Notes under the pieces: generated by a model | Database searches by the model: none | What the model was told of the DNA's origin: nothing | Seen by the model: only the letters and a program-made list of their open reading frames with translations | Source: Petrosia ficiformis | Lineage: Eukaryota > Porifera > Demospongiae > Haplosclerida > Petrosiidae | NCBI GenBank assembly: GCA_947044365.1 | Contig: OX345636.1 | Span: forward strand, 54,911,746-54,975,745 | Reading direction: 5' to 3' | DNA length: 64,000 nt | Translations under genes and position numbers: made by a program | Shown: in pieces, positions 45,421 to 57,400 of the stretch | How positions within the stretch are numbered: the stretch's first letter is position 1 | How the letters are laid out: every line of letters begins with the position of its first letter

Positions 45421-45528
45421 GTAGGTAATAAAAGAACTGTAAGAAAATGATGCTTCACCAGTTATTAATATAGATCAGTGCTTTGTGTATGTATACATGG
45501 ACAGTGATAAGGTTTCAAGGTTGTGTTT

Positions 45529-45900
45529 TTATGTGGCATCGTCAATTGCAAATAATTTATCATGGGCCTTAGATACAATCATGTTAATGTGATGTTCAAA
45601 GGTGAGATCTAGAGGGCTATCAACCGTCATTCCAATAATTATATATTGTACCCTAGAACATGTGACTGCTGGAGCTGATTCAAGTTTATGGTTGGACAGC
45701 ATGACCTTTGCAAGGTCAGTCAACATTTATTTTACATGTTCTGAATTTAACTGATTGGCATTCATTCAGGTAGGTAGGTAGGTATTGCATCAGAAGAGCA
45801 TCCTGAACAAGGTCATGTGATGGAGAGCTTTGTTGGATGAAATTTTAAATGGCGAAGGTCATTAAAATGTATGCACAGAAAAGTATAATGGCATGCACCA
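45529..45900 (-). pseudogene. LINE reverse-transcriptase fragment
   Basis: The minus strand reads LTDLAKVMLSNHKLESAP, then GMTVDSPLDLTFEHHINMIV and SKAHDKLFAI. This looks like the LGVTIDS...HI..IVSKA region near the end of a non-LTR reverse transcriptase. It is short and broken upstream. Confidence 0.4.
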
Positions 45901-46464
45901 AGATGCAGTGTTATATATAGTACTCTATAATTATATGGTCAATCTCTCCCAAATCTGAACACTTATTTTATAGATGTTCTCTTTGTTAACTGATTTATAG
46001 GTATTTAGTAAGCCAATGCAGAACCAAGCCCAATAAACCTTAAAAGAGTAGTTTTGCCAGCAAGATAGGGTAGTCTACTAAATATTGGTCTAATGCTTTT
46101 GGGAAGTAAGTATAGATGTGTACATTAGTTAATGGCTTTCCACAATCTAGTCATATGTATATATATAGGATCACCAATTATGGAAACCTGATTGATGTTT
46201 TGAGAGAAAATTACACTGCAAAACATAATATTATTGTTATAATAACTAATTCATTTGTTAGTACATTTGCAAGGAATAATGGAATTTGGTCAGTTCGATT
46301 GTTATGACAGCATGGTGACATACAATGTACATGTACTTGTATTAATTGTAATACAATTATAATTCAATAATTGGAGTTTCAATTTCCTAATATGGTCTAA
46401 TTGATTTACAAAGATGCAGAATAAATATTTTAATTAAATAATTTTAGGTATCCAAACGTCATGA

Positions 46465-46545
46465 TATTTGATTATAATTGGTACAAGTATGTTATGATGC
46501 AGTCATAACATTTTGTATGACTAACTGAATTAAAATTTGCATCCT
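46465..46545. repeat. Small foldback, ATAATTGGTACAAG family
   Basis: TTATAATTGGTACAAGTATG and the paired GACTAACTGAATTAAAATTT. A second copy is at 50365-50450. Confidence 0.5.
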
Positions 46546-46679
46546 TGCAATTCATACTAACAAAATACATTTGTTATTTTAGCAATTCTATTTTTGCAAT
46601 GTATATTCTGTAGTAGATAGATTGGACCATTTTTATTTCTGACCTACCACTCAGTGGCTAGCACCTCCTCCTATTGAAT

Positions 46680-46810
46680 CACACTTCATATCAAACTGTC
46701 TCAGTTAGTCACAGTGTTGTCTATCATTGCTATAATTATATACTTCCATGTAACTACTCCACAGCAAATTATGTAAAATATTAGTATTTTTTTTACTGTG
46801 TCAGTATTTT
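46680..46810 (+). repeat. Relic matching the region upstream of convertase copy 2
   Basis: Aligns with 18781-18930 (ATCAAACTGTCTCAGTTAGT, CCATGTAACTA, AATATTAGTATTTTT). No convertase exon follows. Confidence 0.55.
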
Positions 46811-47500
46811 GTTCAAGAGTGTGATGTGAAGTGTGATTCAGGATGAGGGGTTGCTACTGGATGGGAGGTCAGAAATACAATAATAGTCAAACCTTTTATG
46901 AATCATTAAAAACCAACGTAACTGTTCTGAGTATAGAACAGCTTCAATTATACACCAGGGGAGGATGAAGTTTTGCTCATCTCACCATCCAAAACAGTTA
47001 CCAATTACATGTGACCATATTTGCGAAAATCTGGCTTATGGAATAAAATTTCAAAATTGATTTTTTGTATTACCTGAATAGAGTATTCAATTAGATCTAG
47101 AATGATATATGATATATCCCAATCAAATAAAAGACAAATACAGCCCTTTTTAAGGGATTAAACTGTTGTAGTCACAAAACCAAAAACGCAATTATTTAAT
47201 TAAGTAATAATTATAAACTTGTTTAGGAGTGGGCACAGAAATGTCTCCAAACTTCACTGAAGGTATGAGTGAATAGGTAAGATGTTAATGAAGCTTTTTA
47301 TGTAGTAAAAGAGTGATCACCCAAGTAATCTATTTACTGTCTATTTACACTTATATCTCAAAATTAATAATACTATAAGCCTGGTTTTCACAAATTCGGT
47401 CACATATATAATGAAAAAGGTACATAGAAATCAACAAACCTTCCTTTGAAATGACGGAAGGATAGCAAGTGGCCCTCACCACACCTTGTTATCAGATTAA

Positions 47501-48634
47501 CCGCCAACGTCGCCTATAGGCGACGGTAAAATAAACGCCAACGTCGCCTCAAGGCGACGATTTAGTAACGCCTACTTTAAACGATCATAACTCGGCAAGA
47601 AAGGCAAGTCTGGATCTGGGAATTCAACAGAGTCCCATACCTGTTCTTCAACTTTCATGTACTGAGTAACGGGGGTTTCCATAAAAAAAAAAAAACGGAG
47701 AAAATCCACGTGGAATATTTAATATTATTATAGTCATAATTATGTAGTATATAGTAATAACAATAAGTAATATAGTAAATGTTAGGCTATCTATTCTTCT
47801 TTTTTTCAACTTTTAATGGCATCTGGAGGTAGAACATTCTCTCCTGAAGAAATCCATGATATTCTGGACCAATCTGATGATTTTGATGATGAACATCTCT
47901 CGTTTACATGGTACAGATCCAAAACGTCTCCCATTAAAGCATTATCCTATTAAAAACAAAACAGAGAGTAAGAAAGGTTTAAGTAGGTCCTGGTACTGTG
48001 GAAACAGAAGAGACCCTCCAAGAAAAAAGGAGAAATGTTGATACTGTTATGATTGTGGGAAACATCTTTGTCATACAGGAGAACTCAATTCTGACTGCTT
48101 TTTAGATTACTACAAAGAGGAAGGAATGATATCTTAGCTTTATATATTAATCAGTATAGTTAATGTTAAAGATTCAAGAAACATATTAAGTACAACGTGA
48201 AGTGAATAAATGGTTTTTTGTATTTATAATTAATAAATAAAAACAAAGTAAACAAAATCTCACCTTATGTGCTTCGTTTCAGTCACCCCTTTCTTCAAAT
48301 CCTATAATGTGTGGTATCAATCTACTCAGCAAAACAAGCTATTTCTGATGATGTAATCATTGCAATACAAAAATAGCACAGAAACCCAGTTATAACCGGT
48401 TTTGTAAACCTGTATGGAAATTACCACTTCCTGTTGAGTTTACAGTGTAATTAGCAAATAATTTAGATGTTAATCTGTTATCTTGCTTTTATCTTTATTC
48501 ATATACTGTAAAAACATGTAATACATAATAGATACCATAGTAGTATCATTGTTTGTACATAGACAACCACAATTTAATTATTATACTATACACCCAAACT
48601 TGCCTTTTTTCGTGTCTTTGTAAGTTTTATAGGG
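47501..48634 (+). mobile_element. piggyBac-derived deletion element
   Basis: The coding relic at 47816-48137 begins MASGGRTFSPEEIHDILDQS, like piggyBac transposase N-termini. It then jumps, after an internal deletion and frameshift, to a C-terminal segment with LPLKHYPIKNK, SWYCGNRRDPPRKKEKC and YDCGKHLC, the Cys-rich DNA-binding end of piggyBac transposases. The DDD core is missing. TTAA occurs at 47497-47500 and 48635-48638, and the sequence runs CCGCC... to ...AGGG between them, so the outer limits are a proposal only. Two subterminal palindromes are at 47508-47580. Confidence 0.55.
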
Positions 48635-48652
48635 TTAATTTGCACCAGCAGT

Positions 48653-51600
48653 ATGTCAGTGATTATTGTTCATATTATCAGTGTGTTAGTTATACTGTTT
48701 CTCAATGAAGTGATAACTACAAATGCTCAAGAGTGTGATACTTTACCATCAGATAGTTTACTTGAGGTGAACCTGCAGTCTTTTCTTATTAGTGAAGCAG
48801 GAGAAAGTCATGATATTAATCCTAATCTCCTCACTGTAATATACACGTGTATTTCAATGGGCAGTTTCAGGGAAGTATCTGTGATTGTCACATATGATAA
48901 TGTTAATAATACACAAGCAAGACAGTTTGACCTGGAGTGTGTTTCAGCAGGTAGTTGGCAGGGTATAAGTGGTTCTCTTGACATTGCTCCAGCTGGTTTT
49001 GAGACACTAGAAACCAGAACAAACTGTTCACAATGTAGAACATTTGCTAATAATGATTATGATTGTGTAGGTAGGTGCTATTGTGTACTCTGTCTTTCTA
49101 TCTATAATGTTTTAATGTATTTTCCATAGCATGTCATCCAGATTGTAATACTGGTCTGATGAGATGCACTGGTACTGGTTCTGATGACTGTTGTCCATTA
49201 TTTGATAATGGACAGTGTGCTGAAATGTGTAGTCAGGTTAACTTTGCAGCTAATGAACAAAACAACTTCACATGTTGTGAGTTCAATCAATTACCTCTGT
49301 TATCACTCCAAAAACAAAATAGTTTAAATAATTAGTGTTTAGTATAGTTGCAAGGATTTTGTTGTTCTGAATACATAAATTTTATACCATAGAAGCACTA
49401 TAATTTTAGGGCGCTGTCTACTCATATTTCATGTCAAATATTTAAATTAAACCAGCAAACACATAATTTAATTTATACCTTTCCATACTTGGTGCACATT
49501 ATGTCGTAGTAACATCATGCATGTAGCCACAAAATCGTTTATGACAACTAACAAACTAAATCGAAACTCATGTTATTCCAAGCAACTGTACTAACCAATA
49601 AACTAGTGATTTAATTTTTGCAGTGTATAATTATATTTGATGCACTATATACAATTATATCATTATCTACAATACAGCCTGTGCTCTCACATGTGGTCCT
49701 GGTTATGCCCCAGATCCCAACTGTTCAATATGTGTTCTCATTAACATATGTCAAGCAGAGATTCCTTGTGATAATAATGAAGTATGTATACTAGGATCCC
49801 AACCTGATGAATTTACATGTAACTGTACTGACACTGGGACAAACTGTACAGGTATGTGATGAACAGGGTATATTAGTTTACCCTCACCCACATAGGTGGA
49901 GCTGAGGGTTAGTGTAATTAGGTTATTTTTCTCACTGTCTGTGTATCTTTTACCAAAACCCCTACAATATTTTAGTTTGCTTCATGAAAATACTACGTCA
50001 GCTGTGATGCAGTGCTGTGGACCACAAGATGGTGTGTATGTAAGTCTCATTAAATTATCAGCTTCGCACTCCATATAGACATTTCTTCCTTGACACTCTA
50101 ATATACCGAAAAAATGGAATTATAGATGTATTAGTTAGTACATGCAGTTACAAAGATGCAAACTATAATTTAATTGATAATACAAACTGTTGTGACTGCA
50201 TGATAAAAGATATATATATATATATGTACCAATTATCATGTCTAATATCTCATATTAGATGCACAAGAAAGGTTTGGAATTCTACGATGATTTAATTAAA
50301 ATGTTTATTCTGCTCTTGTGGACATCTATTAGACAGTATATATAAGGAAATTGAAACTGCAATTATTAGATTATAATTGGTACAAGAATGTCATCATGCA
50401 GTCATAACGACCTGCATGACCAATTGAATTATAATTTACTATTCCATGCAACTGCTGGACAAATGGATATTTTAACAATTAAATTTTTATTATTGCAGCA
50501 TACCACTGAACCACATGTTGATTTCACTGGTGTGCATGCACATTATATATTATCAGTGGCAATGAATCCAATAACAATAACTTTGGTAGCTAGCTTATGA
50601 GCTGATATATGATAAGCTGATCACAATATCGGGCAATTATAGTATGAACCAATCCCTTTTCCTTACAAAAAGTACCCAAAAAATTGAGCATTCATTAAAT
50701 TTTGTACTGCACTTTATTAGAGGAAGTAAAGCTTTTCTTCACCCTAATAATATGATAGTGGAAAAAACACTGCCCTTACGCTACATACGACATATTACTT
50801 GTATTGCACAATTTATATCGCACGATGATCAAATAAGTAAAGTACTGAATATCTCATGGGAAAGCCATTATAATATCTGAATACAAGAAAGAAAGTATCC
50901 CTATGAAACCTGAATAATTATTGTATGCTTTGAACCCTTTGAAAAACAATCCGGATAGAAATGGCTCTATGAGCCATAAAAAAAATTCCACAAAACTTGT
51001 CATTAGACAACAGATAGATTGCAAAATATGCTACAGTATGATGCTCCTTCGTGCCTTTTCATGACGCTCATAAGCTCCTCTAGAAGAAATGATTTGACTA
51101 TTAAATGAATGGACTAATCAATGACTGAAATAATAGATGAATGGATTGATGGATGAGTGTGATACGATAAATTAATGTGTATGGTAAAATAATTTGTGTA
51201 TCTCTGCCTGACTCTCTATGTTTGTATTCATGTGTTTGTATTCATGTGTTTGTATTTGGTTAATAGTATTCATTCATTTTCCTTTTCTCTATCCATTTCT
51301 CCCTCTTTCTCTTTCTTTTTCACTCTCTCTCTACCACTCTTCTATCTCTTTCTCTCTCTCCAGTTCCTCTTCCAGTAGTGTCAATTTTTCCTAAAACTGT
51401 TGATGTCCCTGTAATCTCAACAGTGATTCTCACTTGTAAGGTTCAATCTTTAACCACACCTAATGTCACTTGGATAAGTAGCGCAGACGTGACCCTTTCT
51501 TCCCCTTTAATTGTTACTAATGAAGATATTCATTACAGTGCTATAACACTGGAAAAAGTGACACTGGAATATATTGGAGAATATACTTGTACTGCACAAA

Positions 51601-51757
51601 ATGAAGGAGGAGAGGCCAGTGATATGATAAATGTTGATGTGTATGGTAAGGAATGTGTGTATCTCAAGCTGTCTACCTGCAGTCTGTCTGTGCTTTGATT
51701 TGTTTGTATTCGGTTAATAGTATCTATATATTCTCCTTCTCACTCGCTGCCTCGCTC

Positions 51758-51792
<35 letters not shown>

Positions 51793-54451
51793 CAATCTTC
51801 TATCTCTTTCTGTTTCTCCAGTTCCTCTTCCAGTGGTAACCATTTTTCCTGAATCTGTCAATGTCCGTCTAAGCTCAACGGTGATTCTCACTTGTGAGAT
51901 TCATTCCTTGACCACACCTAATATCACTTGGACAAGTAACACAGATGTGACTCTTTCTTCCACTTTATCTTTTAGAAATGGAAATATTCTTCACAGTACT
52001 GTAACACTACAAAACATGACACTGAATTATACTGGAGAATATACTTGTACTGCAGAAAATGAGGGAGGAGAGATCAGTGATATGATAAATGTTAATGTGT
52101 ATGGTAAGGAATGTGTGTATCTCAAGCTAGCATTGATATGTTTGTATTCAGTTAATGATATAACTCTGTCTCTGAACAAAATGATGTCTATAATTGTTAT
52201 GTATGTTTTGATAGAACTCTAACTTTAACTTGGTATTGTCACTCTTTTGTGTACTCTTGTACTGTTATGATTTTTGAGTCAACAGATTTTATAATAATTG
52301 TTCTATCTATTATTTGAAGTTACCAAAGTTAATTATATTCATCCATTCTCCTTCTCTCTCTCCAGTTCCTCTTCCAGTGGTAACCATTTCTCCTGGATCT
52401 GTTGATGTCACTGTAATCTCTACAGTGATTCTCACTTGCGAGGTTCAATCCTTGACATCACCTAATGTCACTTGGACAAGTAGCACAAATGTAACTCTTT
52501 CTTCCACTTCACTTGTTAGTAATGAAAATATTTATAACAGTACTCTAAAACTGGAACAAGTGACACTGGAATATATTGGAGAATATACATGTACTGCAGA
52601 AAATGAAGGAGGAGAGATCAGTGATACGATAACTGTTAATGTATATGGTGAGGTAATGTGTGTCACTATCCACATGTCTGTCCTCCTATTCACAAATAAG
52701 TCTGAATATTGTGTGATAAATGCTTATTGCACTATCCTACGATTGATTTTAAAGGTATACTATTTGTTCACTAATCTATTCCATTCATTTATCAGAAACA
52801 CCAGATATTACTTTCAATGGACCAACTGCAATTATTAGTACAGTAACAATTATTCCTGTAATACTGTTAATTGTGGTTATTATTATGGTGATTATTATGG
52901 TGATAACATTAAAATATTGGAGATCTAGAAATAGAGTTAATTCAAGGTAATCATTACCATCAATCATTTGTGCCAAGAGAAAATGAAATTGTTGTGTCAT
53001 AATAATTTTAATTGTTTTACTTAGACATGTTGAGATGTACTTGAGAAATGGACAATATGGTATGAAAATGTTGTGGTTTGAATGTATCCCTCTAGTATAA
53101 AAAGTATCCCTATGATTGCTTTTTAATAACCAATATATAATCACTGCTGATGACTTTCTCATGTCTATGATATTATAATGGTTACTTGTTCTCATTTTTT
53201 ACAGTTCTTCCTGCTTTTTAACAGTTGTATATATATATATATTATATTGCAGTTACATATATATATATATATATATATATTAGCTATAATAATGTTAGAC
53301 CATATTCATGTTGATGTATTGAATTAAGATTAAATTAATTTCCCAGAGGAACTACTTGAGGAAATGGGTTCAAGTTTTCCAGCAAATGAGACAAGTTTTA
53401 ATGAAAATGAAGTTTCTGACAATGATTCATCTCTTCTTCGGCCACTATTTGATGTAACTGAAATAGACACACAAGGTTAGTCATCTAGGTACAGAGTTTA
53501 CAGAGTAGGATATACACTCCTTTATCTGAATTAAAAAAAAAATTATAATGTTTCTATTATGGAAGTTTGCAATTATCTTGAATTAAGACTATTACTTTGG
53601 TTATATACTCAGAAGTTATGTTAGTAAGATTTAACTATAACTGAGTTTCAAACGACACTGAACTATAATTACTAAAATAGAAACAGCTTGAATTGTCATG
53701 ATGAGGACTAAACAGAGTTAAAAAGACCAACTGAGGGGAAATTTTGGCTTGTGGCATGTTTCTGTTATATTACATTGGTTGAAGGAGTGCTCAACAGCGG
53801 TGTACAAACACTGATCATGATTGAGATGATGGAATAAGTGTGTGTATTAACCCTTAGAGCACTGAGCCTGTTTTTCAAAATTCTTCCCATTTCCAACACT
53901 GGCGACTCAATTGCATATAATTTGGCCACCATTCACTTTCTCTACCCCAAACTTGGCTCCTTTTCCGACATGGAGTACTACTTCCACCAACTTGCTTACC
54001 GGGACTCGAAAGTTCCCAAGTGCATCATGGGATCAAATCTTTTGACTGGAACTGGGGCTAACAAAATGACCCCACTGCACGTTGGCACCAGCTACACCCA
54101 CGATTTCAGGTTTCACAGCAAGGAAAATGCCTCAGGTACCCACCAGAGGGCGTGGGCGGGGTCAAAAAAATGCAAAATTCGTCGGCAGCAAGGAGGCTGC
54201 GCCCCCTTCCAACCACCGCATTAACGGGGGGAAACCCCCCTTTAAAATTCCCTACATAGTCGTTATTTAGGCCAAAGGGCGGTCCAAAAAACATCAACTT
54301 TTTTAGCCACGTTCATCAGCTTGTGCCTGACGCCAATTACAAGCATTTGGACAGCTTCGTGTAGCTAGGAACAGACGGGGAACCACGTAGGGGTGAAATG
54401 TCAAATATATGTGACATCAGTGCTGTAAGGGTTAAAAAATTTTTAAATGAA

Positions 54452-54485
<34 letters not shown>

Positions 54486-57400
54486 CATTTGTGTTGCCCG
54501 GGCCCCTGCCCGTATGGGCCCGGGTTCAGTTACCCACTGGTGCTTCACATGATCAATTCTTCCCCGCCCCTAACTAAAAAAATCTTGGATGGAACCCTAT
54601 AAATTAGTTTTAGTTACTGCAATTATATTTGAGAAACTAAACATAATAATTACTATAATAATACTGTAGCATTGACAGTAAATTTGACATTTGTGCATTA
54701 AAAGAAGCTTTGAGAAGAGATGGACGATAATCGGGTGGTGCGTGATTGCTGATGGAGAAGAGATGATTAATAGAGAATAAATAGTTGAAATACTTCAAGA
54801 TGACACTGACAGAGTAGCAGAAATTGCGTGAACAAAAATACAAGATTGAGTTTCAGGAATTACAGTGTGTAGTCTCTATGCCTCCGCAATTGCTTGACTC
54901 TGGCAAGTTGGAATTTAGTGCATGAAATAAGTAGTACTTCAGCAAGAAAAAAATCTACACAAACAGAAAGACATGTAGACAGAGTGATGAACAAAGATAA
55001 GATGAAAGAATCAGGCCAAGAAAGAGGCATTCACCACAGGAAATACAAATACAGGGAAGATTGAACAGAATTGGGGATATATAGAGAGAGCGAGAGAAAT
55101 TATATTCATTTATTAAACATACATTCAGTAGTAGTATATATATTTAATTATTGTTATGATTGTAGATAATATTTCTTTCAATGACAATATTACACTACTA
55201 TGCTGAGAACATACTACGCCTAAAGGTACTAAAGCAATCCACCACTCACTATTCAACACATCCTTCCTCACACAGATGTTTTAATGTTTTGAAATGTGTT
55301 TAGCTACCTGTGTTGAAAAAATGTTTATCATCAAACAAAAGCAATTCTGTCATTAGAATAAGAAGTGTAATATAAAATAAATGTTACTTTTTTTATTTCT
55401 CTGGGGTAAGTTCAATTTAATTTGTTTCCAGCAATTCACTCTCTATTTATAGATAATCGTCATTCATTTCTTACTTCTCACCGAAGTGTACCTAATCCAA
55501 TCTAAATTGTAATGTAGAAATAAAATATTATAATTATGATAGTATTAATATGTTGTTCCTCCCTTCATACTGTTTGTGACGTTGCACTTATTTAGTATTT
55601 AAACTGATAGAGGTACCTATATTTCAATAGTTGCATATATTGAAGGACGTTCCAATACTGCTGACACAGAACATTTTAATTCACTGGACTATGAGATCCA
55701 GTCTGATTTGGATCATCAAAGAGTTTCTCTTAGCAGTTATAGTGACACTGATGATATTGAATTGCCTCTTCCATCATTTTCACATGATTTTGATGTGGAA
55801 GCTCCTAAAGAATACAAGAAATATAATATGTGTAAGTTTAAATCATACATACATACATACATACATGCAAGTATAGATTTCTTCTCAATCCTGTTTTATT
55901 TCTGCTATGATATTGAAGTACGCAAAAGAGAAAGTGTTTAGGCACAGCTTGCAATCTCGTCATAAATTATTATTAAGACGCTAAGATCACAATATATTAA
56001 TTACAGTTGCAGCATTGCAGTTTGAAACGAATCTTTCTAAAAATAATGGCATTTGCACATACAAATATGAAGTTAGTTTCAAGAGTTACCTGAACACCAT
56101 TACCAATCCCAAATCTGGTTTGGAATGTGAATTTAAAATTTGTTGTATTAATTGACTCACTATTTGAATTAAAATACACAAGTATATAATATATAATTTA
56201 TGTACATAATAAGCAATATCTGAATTTATGGCTACATCCTGCAATGCACCTTTATCCAAGACTTTTAGTAGTTTAAGTTACATTTCCATTTGTCAGAAAG
56301 GCATATATACTCGTAAATGGGACAGTGATGATCACACAGCTGCAAAGAATCTCAATTTGATGCTGTAAAAAAGCAATCATGTCATTTAACTACGGTGAAA
56401 TGCATCTTATTCTGTGTATGTGAATGTGCAGCCATTAATTTGTAATCACAATGGAAATTTATTAGTCAGATATTTCATTTGTCTCAACATAATATTATAG
56501 GTTCATTTGATGAAATGCTTGAGATGTCATTTGATGAAACTGGGTTATTTTACCATTCTTTCAAGTATGGAGTTACAATCATTATACCTCCTGGAGCCGT
56601 CTTACAACCTTGTACTATGCAGTTTGGAGCTTGTTTATTACTTCCTCATTTTAGATCAAGTGACTCTTTTATACCTGTCTCTCCTTTTGTATGGATACAC
56701 ATTGATAGTCTGTTGGCAAAACCTGCTGAATTATATATTCCTCATTATGTTGATGTTAGTAATGATGAAAACAAGAAGAAATTACGTCTCCTAACTACAA
56801 AAGAGAACTGTGAAGTATTTACAGCAGACAAGGTATCTCAAGTTAGTTTCTCACCAATGTTAGCCAGAATTTGTACAACTAACTTCTGCTCACTTTGTGT
56901 TGCTGCTAAAGATCCACCACGAAAGAGGTATTATTTACTGTACGCAGAAAAGGAACTTGAAGATGGCAGCTTATATGCGGATATATGTATTATGTATTCT
57001 ATCAAATGCTTACAGGTATGACAATGACAATTAAGTTAATTAATTCTTTATCAGCTTGTGTATACACATTCCAGAAAGTTAAGGAACAATTGAAAGAGTA
57101 TAGGGAAAACAAAATCCTTCATCGTGGTCCTGTTTCGTTTGGGGATGATAGTAATGGTATCAGTGTTACTTTTGATCCCATTCATGTTCCTGGGTGGACA
57201 ATTGATTTCAGAGATATTCATTGTGAAAAAGTATAATAATTTCACAATAATGTTGTATTAAACTAATCATAATAATTTACTTCGATATAGATAACTGAAG
57301 ATATGATTGACATTTATGAGGTACTTGGTTGTACTCCAGAAACAGTGACTGATAGTGATATTGAAGATCTCAAGATGTATGAGGAAGCTGACTCATATCC

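Noticed and set aside
51196..51378. 60-codon frame rich in Ser, Phe and Leu
   Set aside because: It is the polypyrimidine tract before an Ig exon read in frame.
53838..54224. 128-codon frame in the receptor intron
   Set aside because: It lies in the piggyBac-like MITE. Similarity to the other copies exists at DNA level on both strands and does not show coding.
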